DNA of 64,000 nt, taken from positions 104,958,045 through 105,022,044 of the forward strand of contig JASDDO010000006.1 in assembly GCA_030015575.1 (NCBI GenBank). Reading direction: 5' to 3'. Positions within the stretch are counted from its first letter, which is position 1; each line of letters starts with the position of its first letter. Origin of the DNA: Agapanthus africanus (Eukaryota > Streptophyta > Magnoliopsida > Asparagales > Amaryllidaceae). Under the pieces are notes generated by a model, which saw only the letters and a list, made by a program, of their open reading frames with translations, was not told where the DNA came from and ran no database searches. Shown one piece after another: positions 36,553 to 48,693 of this stretch. Position numbers and translations under genes: made by a program.

Positions 36553-38711
36553 TGAAAGTATGCCTTAGCACCACTAGTAGGTTTTTAGAAGCATCAAGTA
36601 TACAAATTTAAAAAATCTAGTGTGCTAATGCAAGTCATCTAAGAATCGAACTAGAGAATTAAGGTTTTTAAACTAGTAAACAAGCTTTATACCAAGTGAA
36701 CAAGAAATACAACCTTTGTAGACCGGTTCTTCACTTCTAAAGCTCCAAGTTGTATTCCCTTAGCTCCAAGTAGTGGTCCCCCGAACTCTTCTTAGGCTCC
36801 ACTTGGTGAAAGGAACAAACAGGCTTAAGGATCTTCGAGGCCGAAGATGATCTATCTTGTGGAATCTCTAACTCAAGCTACCTCATCACTAATTGAGGAA
36901 TTAGTAAAGTAAACAACCTATACTAAATGGCTAGTTTGATATAGATTGATGAAGTAGGTATTTTGCTCATTTTAGAATTAATTTTCTCTCTCTCTTTCTT
37001 CACCTCATCAAAAGCTAGAGAGCAAAGAAGGAGATGAAGAAAATGTACAAGTGATCAACCATGGTGAAGAAAATATCTCGTAGATATTTTTAGAGAGTTA
37101 ACTATGGCTAAAAGATAATGGTTGGGTTATAAAATATCTAGGGTAAAAACAAATTGGTGGAATTAGTCAAGGCTTCTACATGCTCCATAAGCATATTTAG
37201 CCATGCTAATTCCACCTAATTTTGATTTTCCCATAATAATTAATCACCCAAATTATCTTTAGTTTGGTGTGAATCTCATACACCCATGTCCAATGTATCA
37301 TCTAGCATGACACAATAGTAAATACATTAATATATATATATATCTTATATATATTTATATGTATTTGTGGAAAAGAAATTCATAAGTGAGCTAATATTAG
37401 TTAATATATATTAATATATCAAATATATAATTATATATTAAATTATTAAATCAACACTTGATATAATAATCCGGCTATATCATATACAACCGACTAATAT
37501 CATTTATATGTATATCAAAAATACATATAACAAATTATTGAATCAACACTTGATTCAATAATCCGGTTATATCACATATAACCTATATCGTGAGATTAGA
37601 ATACTGTATCACATACACGTATTAATCTCAGTCCCGCACATATCACACCCTACTTCGTTTCGCTTGAGCTAGGAAACTTCTGTGTAGGACTCTAAAGACA
37701 CGTCAATTCTCCAGCAGTAGGTAATGATCATATCAGTCACCCACAAGCCGTCCGCGGCACTAGCTGGACGTAACAGCTACCCAGGTATTGAGCGATCAGA
37801 AGATCAACAAGAAAGCTTGTCCAAACATTCGCAATGCCTATAAGTAACACTACCGTACAGTCCGGTCTCTTCGTCTGATATGTCGCATATCGAGTCTGGG
37901 GGTGGTAAACGTCAAACCCCAATAACTTGATAAGTTATGCCGATGTGAGGCTCATAACGGGTTGAGAAACTACAGATAACACTTACCAGTAAATCTCATC
38001 TTCATCCCCGACCAGGGACTTCCTGTTATAGCCAATCAAGCATAACGGGAGAGACGAAACCCTTCCTATCGCTCATTGCCTCCAAGTGACTAGGGATTGT
38101 ACCCAAAATCCACCTGTTTGCATGACTCCTTTGAGGCGTGGTAGGGAGGAAATCAAACCACAGTGGGAGACAAACAAGACTCTATGACGATCTCGGGTCT
38201 ACAGACTAACCTGTACCGGTGTCACCAGAGAACTGCTATCTGGCGATAGGTTTAATACCATCTAGGACTTCTCGGCGAGTCCTGTTCAGTGTACCCATTC
38301 TCTAATGAGCACATGTGTACAATCTTTGATGTCAAACACTAATGGTTGTGGGATCAACCATTGCCCCATACAGGGTCAAGAAACGTACACACCAGTCTAC
38401 TCTAGAATATCGATGCCCTGTCTCGATACTCCCTCGACTAAGAACAATTAAAGGATGCACTTATGGACTACCCTGGCCCCACTAGTATGATCTCCATCAT
38501 AGTCCCGGTAGTCAAGTCCGCATCCTAAGTGCTTTATTAACATGTGATGGAGAGACAGTATAGTGATACAAGTGTACATGTTAAGATAAAGTATAACCAG
38601 ATAGCATACTATCATGTCAAGCAAGAAATTCCTCTCTATATATGTTCAAGCATCCACTATAATATACAATCATGTACAATAATGGCCTTTAGGGCACACA
38701 TATAACTAACA
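36553..38711 (-). repeat. Copia-4 5' LTR
   Basis: About 2160 bp, TGAAAGTATGCC to TAACTAACA, with the family's TCAACACTTGAT repeats at 37450 and 37545 and a weakened CCCCGACCAGGG palindrome. Its first seven bases also occur at 36334-36340, ahead of the 210-bp insert. Confidence 0.85.
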
Positions 38712-39783
38712 ATACAATCATAGTTCTCACCGACCAACCCCTAGGGAACATCCTCGGTTCCCCTGAGTCATCGGGCCGCTTGGAGAAATAGAGATGTGAG
38801 TTGTCACAATTTGACATCCAGTACCGACCAAGGCAAGCTATTAATGCCCAAGCCCTAGCCGATTTTGTGGTCGAATGCACCATACCCAAAAGAGAAGAAG
38901 CGCCGACACGAGATCTAAACCCACAACACTCAGTCGAAGAAAAGCTCTGTCCGATTCTGGACTGGTTACTCTATGTGGACGTTTCCTCTACAGAGGAAGG
39001 AAATATGGCTGGGCTGGTCATCCGCGGCCCCAATGAAGCCGAGATGAAATATTCTCTGCAGTTCTACTTTAAGGCCTCGAATAACGCCACGGAGTATGAA
39101 ACCTTATTGGCCAGTCTACAAATTTCCTCGGGGGTGAGGCTAAAGAAAATCAGAATACGCGGAGATTCCTCGTTGGTCTTTGGCCAAGTGACCGGATGAT
39201 TCGAAGCCTGAAAACCCCTCATGATGAAATATCTCATCGAGGTGAAAAGGCTATGGAAAAATTTCAACGAGGAACAAGTAGAGCAGGTTCCCCGGAGTAT
39301 GAACGTCAAAGTCGACGCCTTGAGCAAGCTTACCTCCTCCTATTCGGCTAATCATAAGAGGAACATCCTCTTCGAAGTCCTACTGCGACCCAGCATCGAA
39401 GACACAGAAGTGATACCAGGGTCTACACTGCCTAGGGGAGTATCCGGATTGGGGAAAGCCCATAGTGGAATTCCTAAAAGATGGAACGCTTCACAAGGAC
39501 CGAACGGAAGTGCACAGGCTCTGCATGAAAGCCCGTCATTTCGTATGGAGCGAAGGTAACTTGTATAAAAAATCATACACCCAACCTCTACTCAGATGCG
39601 TCGATTCTAACGAAGCTGAGTACATTCTCCAAGAGATACGCGAAAGAGTCGGAGGCGCAAATCAGGGCGCCTGCAATCTGATTCAAAAGACGCTGCTACA
39701 GGGCTATTATTGGCCGACTATCCACAATGATGCAGAAAAGCTCGTATGAAAGTGCAAGGCATGTTAACTTTTCGGCAGCATTC
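38712..39783 (+). pseudogene. Tat-type gypsy RNase H/integrase fragment
   Basis: Reads TDQPLGNILGSPE, then FDIQYRPRQAINAQALADF and NNATEYETLLASLQI (RNase H), KVDALSKLTSS, and GYYWPTIHNDAEKLV (integrase zinc-binding domain). Tat/Ogre-lineage Pol has this order. There are in-frame stops at the Trp codon after RLEK and twice after FGQVTG, and a frameshift near 39430-39460. The zinc-binding His residues are replaced. It is cut at 38711 by Copia-4 and at 39784 by Copia-5. Confidence 0.88.
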
Positions 39784-40533
39784 TGAAGGGTTTCCCTTAG
39801 CACCACTACTAGGGTTTGGTAGCATCACACATGCCATATTAAAATTTTATAGGGTACTAAAGAAAATATCCTAAGGATCAAACTAGAAAACTAGGGTAAC
39901 AAAACATTATACACAATCCACAAGAGGTAAATGCTAGGTTTAGAGAATACAACTTTTATAGTTCCCTTCTCTAGACTCCTTAGCCACTTGAGGGTTGAAT
40001 GAAGCTTGCTTGAGATCCTCCAAGTCCACGATGATCCACCTGGAGTCCTCTTTGTCCAAGCTCAAGGCTTCACATGATCAAGAAAAGAAGTAGAAGCCAA
40101 TACTCTAAACTAATGGGCAAGAGTAGTGTAGAATGGTGATGTGGTTTGTTTTCTCACATCAAAACCCTAACTTGATCACTCTTTTGTTCACTATCAAAAC
40201 CTAGAGAGCAAGAGAGTGAGGAAGAAGAAGATGGCAAAATGAAGAGCTCAATATAATGATAAGGTTGAGGATAAAAATGAGAATAGAAAATATATATATT
40301 TTCTTGTTCTCATTTTTAACCCTATTTTATAAATATCTAGATATTTCTCTTTGGATCAAAAATGGCCATGGAAAATAACTCATGGTTAACACAAAGGTTA
40401 GTGGAATAATAAAATAATCAACCATGATAAATTTTCCATTTCCATTTTCTTTTCCAAAAATAAATATCAACATATATATACAACAAGGTGTGAGTGTTAT
40501 ATTGCCACCATCTCATGTATCAACAACCATGAT

Positions 40534-43500
40534 TGTAACATCTTCAAAAAAATATAAAATATTAATTTTGGGAATTTTTATAATTTAATATTATTTTATT
40601 GATTATTTTAATATTAAATGCAAATAAATAGGAAAAATGTTAGAAAAATTATGAAAAATTATGGAAAATTCTAAAATAGGGTAAATTAGTGAATTATGAC
40701 ATTTTTAAGTTTTTGTGATTAGTTTGACACTAATTTAGTGCTAATCGCGATTAAAATCGCTAATTGGGTTTTTTGGCAATTTTGTGCAAAACTTGCACAT
40801 ATCACATTTTCTACACTTGTGCACTTTTCTAGCCATGGTTTTCTTTTGGAATTACTATTGATGTGAGAAGGGTGGGGTTTTAAAAGAAAACGAAAAGAAA
40901 AGAAAATGCAATGATGAGGGTAGGTGAGAGAGAGGTGGACCATTGACCTTGAAACACTTAGCCATTTTCTCTCCCTCTCATTTCTCTCCCTCTTCCTCTC
41001 CCTTGCTGCTGCTGCCCTTCTCCATTTTCCCTCCCCTCCTCAAGCCATGAAACATCTCAAAAACTACACCAAAACCCCAAACTCCTTTCACTAAAAATGT
41101 CCAAAATCCCTAGATCTACACATGGAGCTAAAGAAGCATGGATTTGGCCATTTGAGGGCAACTCAAGAAAATTCTTGAGTTGCTAATGAAGGTAATTTCT
41201 GAACCATTTGCTTAATTATAGCCTTTCCTATAACCCCATGTCAAGATTTTATCGATATTGTGTGATATTATGGATTTGAGAGAAACCTAGTTAGGGTTTG
41301 AGTGAATTGGTGTTGCATTATGAAATTGGGCTCAGTATTGATCTTACCAACACCCTAGTGTATGAATTAGAACCCCAAACCTGAAGCTAGAACCATAATA
41401 CGGATTTTAGAAACCGATATTGGGGAAAACAGGAAATCTGTCACTGTGTTGTTGAATCTGCTATCACCCGTGATGCCCTAAAATAAAATTGAGTGGAAAG
41501 TGACATGTGCAGGCACCCAGGAAGCCAACCCCAAAACCCTAGCTCCCCATTCCACTTTCCGGCAGCCAAAACCTGCATTCTGGCCGCAAATTGCGGCCAG
41601 ACCAGGGAGGAATCTCCTCGTTTTGCGTGCCTGGCCCCATTTCATCAATTCTTGGCCCTGGGTACTTCTAGTTTTGACAAATTCTTCCTAGGGTGAAATC
41701 TGGGACATATATGCTATGTTGTCGTTTTGGATTCGTGTTTCCGTATTCCGTATTTTTGGATTCTGAAATGGTGGAATGTGTTTTGCCTCGACTATTGTCG
41801 TTTATACGACGATATAGAGGATTATGGATGGTTTTGAAGGCGTGCCATAGGTTCTCACCTATAGGCCCCCTTATCGTATCGTTTTGGAGTTTATGCGCCG
41901 TTTTAGATTGGATTTGGTTTTAATGCGCATATACGATATTTTGATGTGTAGGTACCCATGAAGACTTCGGACGACAAGCAAATGCATGGGGATGTCCGCA
42001 AATGGTGATGCAAGGTGAGTAGATTATATCTACAGGGGGAAGTCGGGTGGATGGCGTATAGCACCCCCGCAGTCCGTAGATAGATTATTATGTAGTTATT
42101 GTGACATTAGGTGTATTACGGATAGTATAGGGTTAAAAGTGACTAGTGTAGTTCATAGTCGCGAACCCTAGGATAGAATTACACCTATACATATACCCTT
42201 GCTTTTCACATGTACTTACACTGTGATTGATGATATGTGACGACTTTGGAGATGAGTCGATATTGTGGGCTTGGTGCCCTGGGATCGGTGATTTGATACG
42301 ATCCATATGTGGGATATGACTTGTGATTCTTGCGGGCTTGGGATGTGTGTTTACCCCCGCATGCATACTTTACCGATGTTACCGTTTGTACTAGAGATAG
42401 AGTAGTACATCCAGACTATATGATCTGATGATGGTGATATTTGTTATGTGATGAGACAGTGAGATGTTGACCCCTACCCAGCTTTTGGGAATACCGTACG
42501 ATGATTTACCGTACGAGCTGATATTGATGATAGATCCGCACTCATAGCTAGAGGATATCTTACGATATGACATTGAGGCGGGATCACCGACTATATATCT
42601 ACATATATACTTTGACTCAGTTTTAGGTGGTTTCCATACCTACCCCTCCTGTTTGTCAGGATACTTAGATGTAGTTTGCATAGTAGATACTTCACTGTGC
42701 TGCTGATTACTAGATTTCCGCATATTCATGCTTTTCGCATTGCTGGCATATGTTCATTACCATGTTATTATCATGCTGTTAGGACACCAGCACCATTATC
42801 GATGATGCGTATGTTTCACGTACACTACTTGCCGGCTCACACACTTCATCATCGATAATTGCCATGTCACTACACTGTAGTACTATTGCATTCGTGATGT
42901 GATGCTTCCTTCGACATATGCACATTCCTATTCCATGTTGCATGATTTCCGATATGGTTACTTTCTTTACATGTCGCATACATTATGGATTGATTGTATA
43001 GCACATCGCATTGGATTTACTTCTTGAGGTGGATTTTCATGTGATCTCTGGATTTGGGAACCGTGCTCTTTTCAAATAAGTAATCGTTTAAAAACCCGGT
43101 TCCCTTGATATGATAATTGGGGCGTCGCCCCGTGTTTTCTCGATGCTAGAGGCATGTACTGAGAGAGGGTTGACCCGGAATGACGGATGCCCGATGGATT
43201 GATATAGGGCTGACCCGGAATGACGGATGCCCGATGTATTGAGAGAGGGATGACCCGGACTGACGGATTCCCGATATATACTTTGATATAGGGCTGACCC
43301 GGAATGACGGATGCCCGATGGATTGATATAGGGCTGACCCGGAATGACGGATGCCCGATGTATTGAGAGAGGGATGACCCGGACTGACGGATTCCCGATA
43401 TATACTTTGATATAGGGCTGACCCGGAATGACGGATGCCCGATGGATTGATATAGGGCTGACCCGGAATGACGGATGCCCGATGTATTGAGAGAGGAATG

Positions 43501-44680
43501 ACCCGGACTGACGGATTCCCGATATATGTATACTTGAGAGAGGGCTGACCCGGAATGACGGATGCCCGATATAGGAGGATTTACGTGTCGATGCTTGGCA
43601 CGGGTTTTCATGATGAGTTTCCATGATTTTGTTTGTATCCTCATACTTGCACACATGATGCTTGCTGTCAGTGGGTGACAGGTGGACGGGTTCCACATAT
43701 ATACAGACATGGTTCATATACAGGCTGGGTTTACACTTATCTTACACCAATATTAGTGGTATGGGACGCTAATATATGTGTATTGATATTATTGATATTT
43801 CTTCATTGATACTTCATGCAGACATACCTTACACTGATGACATGTTATTACCTGAGTACCTGGCAATACATACATGATTTGATGTTACCTTGCCACCTTA
43901 TCACACTCAGATGTACTCTTGTGGATTATATTATTGATCGTTGACTTAGGATTATGTCTTGCATTCGATTTATCCTTGTAGATGTTTCTATTCACGAGTT
44001 GGCAACTCACCCCCGTTGTGCCACAGTTCTTGCAGGTTCTGCCGTACAGGTTCTATTGCGGCATTTCTGGCACACTACCTTCTTGCGGGTGATTTGCTTT
44101 TGGTAGGTGGATTCTTTTGCATCAAGAATCCCCATGTTGTACTTATTTATTCATTGTATCTAGAAATGTCCATCAACCAAAACTTGTATATTCTTTCAGA
44201 CCTAGACTTCAGTGTTGTATATTTCGACCTTAGAGTCGCGCTTAGTAGTATTGCGGTTTCTTGTTGCTTTTGAGCTGTCTTTTGGGTTTGATCCTCGCCA
44301 CTTGGCGTTGTATATTATCATATCTTTGCGTGGTTGTGACCGTCGATTGACGAAGAGCTAGCTCCCGCTTGGGGATGCCTTTATCATGTTATATCTTGTT
44401 ATTATCGTTTTACCCCATTCGGGGCCAGTTTTACAAAGGAAACTCTGCCGAAATTTCTAGAAAAAACTGTACCGTTTTTAAAATGCACATTCGGCTTAGT
44501 TATTTAAAAAAAAAACCTTGATTTCAAACCTGTATTTCTTCACTTCTTTAAACCAGTTTTCTTTACTTATTCTTCAAAATGGTTTTAGATTTCTGGGCTT
44601 TTGGCTTACTTGGATCAGATGGAGTCCTATAGGCTTCATATGTTTCAAGGGCCAGTCACGTGCTCTTTCGGGTCGTGACA
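40534..44680 (+). mobile_element. Solo large gypsy LTR (4147 bp)
   Basis: TGTAACATC to GGGTCGTGACA with perfect 5-bp duplications ATGAT at 40529-40533 and 44681-44685. It matches 29626-33976 module by module: palindrome 41158-41183, candidate donor near 41192, GC palindrome 41582-41598, small exon-like block ending at donor GTGAGTAG near 42014, hairpin 42795-42859, tandem repeats 43160-43575 and the GTTGGCAACTC block. No genes; frames over the tandem repeats are artefacts. Confidence 0.93.
43160..43575 (+). repeat. 40-bp repeat in a 124-bp higher-order array
   Basis: Units with CTGACCCGGAATGACGGATG come in threes (about 40, 40 and 44 bp). The third type has CCCGGACTGACGGATTCCCG and an ATATATACTTT spacer. 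The triplet repeats with period 124 about three times. Confidence 0.88.
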
Positions 44681-46001
44681 ATGATAGAATTGTGTATGCA
44701 TGTATGAGTGCATGAACATCCATATGTGCATCAATGAGAACATGTGCATACATGCATGCATACAACAAAAACAAAAGGGTCCAAAGTGAAAAGCTAATGG
44801 TCAATGTTAAATCAACACTTGATTTAGAAAACCGATCATATCATAAACGACCCGACCAATAGCAAACCGCTCGATTAATATACGGTATCACATACGCGCA
44901 TTAATCGGGTCCCCACGCATGTCTCATATGTGCACCACTTCGTTTTGCCTGGGCTAGGTAACTCCATTATGGGACTCTAAGACTCGTCAATACGCCGGCA
45001 GTGGGCGATGATCATATCAAGCACCCCCAAGCCGCAAGAGGTCAGCTAAACGTAACGGCCACCCGGGTATTGAGCGATCAGAAGAAAAAAAGCGAACTTG
45101 TCACAACTCCCGTCGAGCTAACCGGCAACACTACCGTATAGTCCGGTCTCTTCGTCAGATATGCTGCATACTGAGTCTAGGGATGGTAACGTCGACCCCA
45201 ATAACTCAATAAGTCATGTCGATGAATGGTCTACAACAGATTGAGAATCTACTGATAACACTTATCAGTAAATCTCAATAGCCCTGGCCAGGGACATACT
45301 GATATAGCCAATCGTGCACAGCACAACATCAACTCCCAATACCGGGAGAGACAAAACCCCTCCTATCGCTCATCGTCTTCGTGTGTCTCGGGACTGTACC
45401 CAAAAGCCACATGTTTGCACGACTCAGTAGAGCCGTGGTAGGGTGGTAATCAAAGTACAGTGGGAGAACACACAAGACTCTATGACGATCTCGGGTCTAC
45501 AAACTACCCTGTACCAGTGTCACCTGAGAACTGCTATCCAACGATAGATATAATACCATATAGGAGTTCTCGGCGAGTCCGTCCAGTGTACTCAGTCTCC
45601 ACTGAGCACCCGCATATGATCTCGATGTCAAACATCAATGGATGTGGGAACATCCATCGCCCATCATATGGGTCTAGTATCATATACGCTAGTCTACTCT
45701 GGAATATTGATGCCCCGTCTCGATACACCTACGACTAGGGACATTTTAGGATATGCTTATACACTAGAAAAGTCCCACTAGTATGATCTTCATCATAATC
45801 ACAGTAGTCAAGCCAATATCCTCAGGGCTTTATCAACATGTGCAAATGAATAAAAGCATGATCAAGTCAACATGTCAGATAAAGAAGAACCAGATAGCAT
45901 ACTATCATATCGAGCAAGAATGTCCTCCGTATATATATATATACATGTATAAATACATCCACTATGATATAATGGCCTCTAGGGCATACATATATCCAAC
46001 A

Positions 46002-46219
46002 ATCTTCCACTTGTACTAAGGCCAGTTATTGGCGTATCTCATAGCCAACATCTCAAAAAGTCACTCATGCTGCGACTGGAGGAGGGCCTTGGTGAGTGAA
46101 TCCACAGTGTTATTCTTTGTGTCTACTCTCCTAATCTCGATCTCACGGCGATCTACAATCTCCCGGATCAAATGAAAACACCTCAGGATGTGTCTGGATC
46201 GCTGATGAGACCTGGGCTC
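46002..46219 (-). pseudogene. Copia-5 polypurine tract and RNase H tail
   Basis: The minus strand has GTACAAGTGGAAGAT before the LTR (46002-46016). From 46212 downward it reads QRSRHILRCFHLIREIVDR, then VDTKNNTVDSLTKAL, the copia RNase H end. It stops at the Athila-like LTR start. Only the C-terminal fragment is left. Confidence 0.85.
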
Positions 46220-47591
46220 TGTTCACACCATAATATTGTATTATTATATTCCCCATTCTTATTCTTTTTATAAATAAATGGGTGCTTTTGACGCATGTCT
46301 GCTACATGTTACAGGTTACAGGTTCTTGGACAGAAAACAGTGAAAAAGACAAAAGACGATGTAAAAAGGGACTTTTGACCAACAAATAGAAGGATCTTGA
46401 TCAAGCCGACAGGAAAGATAAAGTTCACAAAGTACAAGGCAGCGCAAGGTCAAAGATGTCAGTGAACGGTTAAAATTCTAATACAAGTATTCACTGGAAT
46501 ATCTGGAAGAAACCTGGAAGCCTATTTGAGAAAATTACCAAAGAAACAAGAAGCCCAAAAAGCCCAGAGCCATATGAAGAAAACTCAAGCAGTGATCTCA
46601 CTATTAGGCCGCGGAACCGCGGCCCAAAGCCTACCCAGGCCGCGGTTCCGCGGCAGTATGGAGCCTGTATGGAATAAATTTTTTACTATAATTCTTTATG
46701 TATTTGACCGGTCTTTCTAAGGCTATTTTTGTAATTATAAACATGCGGATCAAATGTAACCCTAGGGTTTCCTATTCTCTATAAATAGGAACTCTACAGA
46801 TTGTAATTCTTTATGCCTCCCTTGAATGAATAAAATTTAGAAATCTTTTGGAGAGCATCGGTGTTTCTTCTCCATTCAGAAATTCAGATCTGACAACCCT
46901 GCATGGATGATTGGAGGGATCCATTTGTAAGTAATTTAATTTCTTGTCTTAGTGTAGATTTAAATTCTTTGCCCTAGGTAGATTTAATTTCATGCCCTAG
47001 GAACTTGTTTAGAGTTAGCTTTGGGGAAGGATTTTGAGAGATAAGATCTCTCATCCCTTTCTTACCCACCAAATATTTACAATAGGACTCCATGCATACA
47101 TGCACATACCGCTCCCTACGGCACTCTATCCCTCGAGGTAGCGGTGATACCGTAGTATAAAGGCCCGAGTGTGATGTTTTCCATGGAGGTTAGGGTACGG
47201 ATCTCTAAAGGAAGGACAAGAACCTAGAGAAAGTAACATCTTCCCGAACGGATCTAATCCCCTTTATTGATAATTACCATAACACCTCACAGATCTTCAT
47301 TCGGGTATTGAAAGCGGTGAGATTTAATTACATTTCCAAACAATCCCTAAACCTAGCCCTAGCAAGAATAGATCTAGATAATTGCCCTAGGTTAATTAGG
47401 TTTTTAGATTTAATAATTAATCCGAACACCCTTCGGAATTAACTCGTAAGCGCGAATCAGAGATTCACAACATCCCTGTGGACCGACTCGTACTCACCAG
47501 CTAGCTACATGCGACACCGTTCTTGATTGCGGTTACAAATATTTTTGATCTATCTTTTAGAAAGCGCAAGCACGCTAAATCATTCCAATCA
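46220..47591 (+). repeat. Athila-like 5' LTR
   Basis: 1372 bp, TGTTCACACC to CCAATCA, two bases before the primer site. TATA box TATAAATA at 46780-46787, AATAAA at 46829-46834. Upstream lie CCGCGGAACCGCGG (46609-46622) and CCGCGGTTCCGCGG (46640-46653), inverted copies that can pair. Confidence 0.85.
46780..46787 (+). promoter_or_regulatory. TATA box of the Athila-like LTR
   Basis: TATAAATA in the context CTCTATAAATAGGAAC, about 120 bases after the GC-rich hairpin and 42 bases before AATAAA. Confidence 0.75.
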
Positions 47592-47593
47592 AA

Positions 47594-47611
47594 TGGCGCC
47601 GTTGCCGGGGA
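47594..47611 (+). other. Primer-binding site for tRNA-Asp
   Basis: TGGCGCCGTTGCCGGGGA, complementary over 18 bases to the 3' end of plant tRNA-Asp including CCA. It fixes the LTR end and the element's orientation. Confidence 0.95.
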
Positions 47612-48693
47612 TGGCGTGTCATTTCCTTTTTGCAATTTCGGGTTAATCTTAATAAAAAAAAATTATAAAAATCTGAAAAATCAAAAAAATATAAAAATAT
47701 ATCATCTGTTATTTTTGGAAAGGGTATTCTTGTGAGAATTTTTACAGGATCTACAAAGAAATTCGGATCTGGAAATCTACAGAGATCAAAACAGTAAATA
47801 TCAAATCCGAACAAACAGAGGAATATCACAATAGACTACTGAAGAAATTTGGAGGACAGAGTCAATAAGAAGAATCGCGGTGATCTGGTCTCAAAAAAAA
47901 GAAAAAAAAAGAAAAAAAAAAAACTGTTCCGCCACTGTAAATTTCTGTGAGTTTTCTCTCTTCTTCTCTGCAAATCTTGATATATCTTCTGTAAATTTGA
48001 CTGCGGATTTCTTTGCGCTCAAAAATCTTTTCCCTTTCAAATAACAATCTTGTGCAGGATTCTTTGCGCCGCGCATAAAATAAAAATATTTGATTGCAAG
48101 TGATTTACTGTTTTGCATATCTTTAATTGGACTTTAAGGGGCTTTTTGACCAATTCAGATTGGGTGGGGATTTCATCACCCTTCCCAGGACCCCAGAAAT
48201 CACATAAGGCATTTGCATTGACCATATCTTAATTAAAAAATACTAGACTCAGCCCTAAGGACGTCGCGCTCAATAGCACAGAGGACTAATATAGGAATCG
48301 ACCGTTTATCCTAACCTGACTTTGCGGTGTCTAGGCAAGTGTGTCAAGGCTAGTGGTTTTTAATTAGGCCAACAGTGTGGTTCCTTCCCACTTACCTGGC
48401 ACTTACCTGGCTGCAATTGGCGGTGAAGAGGCGGTTTGAGGTCTTATTTCTAGCCCTTTGGAACAGTTAGGAGCTGTCTAGATGACCTAGGTGACCCTAG
48501 ATCTAGGTCTGATTGTGCATTTCTGGTTGATTACATTTGTGTCTAAGCCCTTTATCGAAATTTTTTTCTCCAAACAGTCTCAAATAAAGAGAAAAAGGAA
48601 AAATTTTATAAAAACTTGCAAAAATTTTGTCGTTAAGAAATCCTTGCACCCCACTTGCACCACCTAACTTCTTTCTTTTCTCATTCTTCTATC
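47612..48693 (+). other. Athila-like leader
   Basis: About 1.1 kb noncoding. It contains long A/T runs (47893-47925) and, at 48290-48452, the block shared with the solo LTR at 27421-27585. Confidence 0.7.

Larger units (their letters stand above)
33977..38711 (-). mobile_element. Copia-4: minus-strand copia copy, truncated
   Basis: In element order it has the 5' LTR (38711 down), primer site (36333-36321) and noncoding leader down to 33977, where it stops abruptly at a point corresponding to 8727 in Copia-2. No pol is left. The gypsy 3' LTR ending at 33976 abuts this break, so the missing half is expected beyond the left end of the window. The three iterated stem-loops are at 34121-34139, 34192-34210 and 34282-34300. 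Confidence 0.85.
39784..46219 (-). mobile_element. Copia-5: 3' end of a minus-strand copia element
   Basis: LTR segments 39784-40533 and 44686-46001 (about 2.07 kb joined), split by a solo gypsy LTR. Then comes a polypurine tract and 203 bp of pol, cut at 46219 by the Athila-like LTR. The LTR starts TGAAGGGTTTCC and ends ATCCAACA, a diverged subfamily of the Copia-1/2/4 group. Confidence 0.85.

Noticed and set aside
43072-43717. Two long minus-strand frames (about 210 codons) with GIRHSGSAL-type repeats
   Set aside because: They cover the 40/124-bp tandem array inside a solo LTR; two frames are open at once and no domain is seen.
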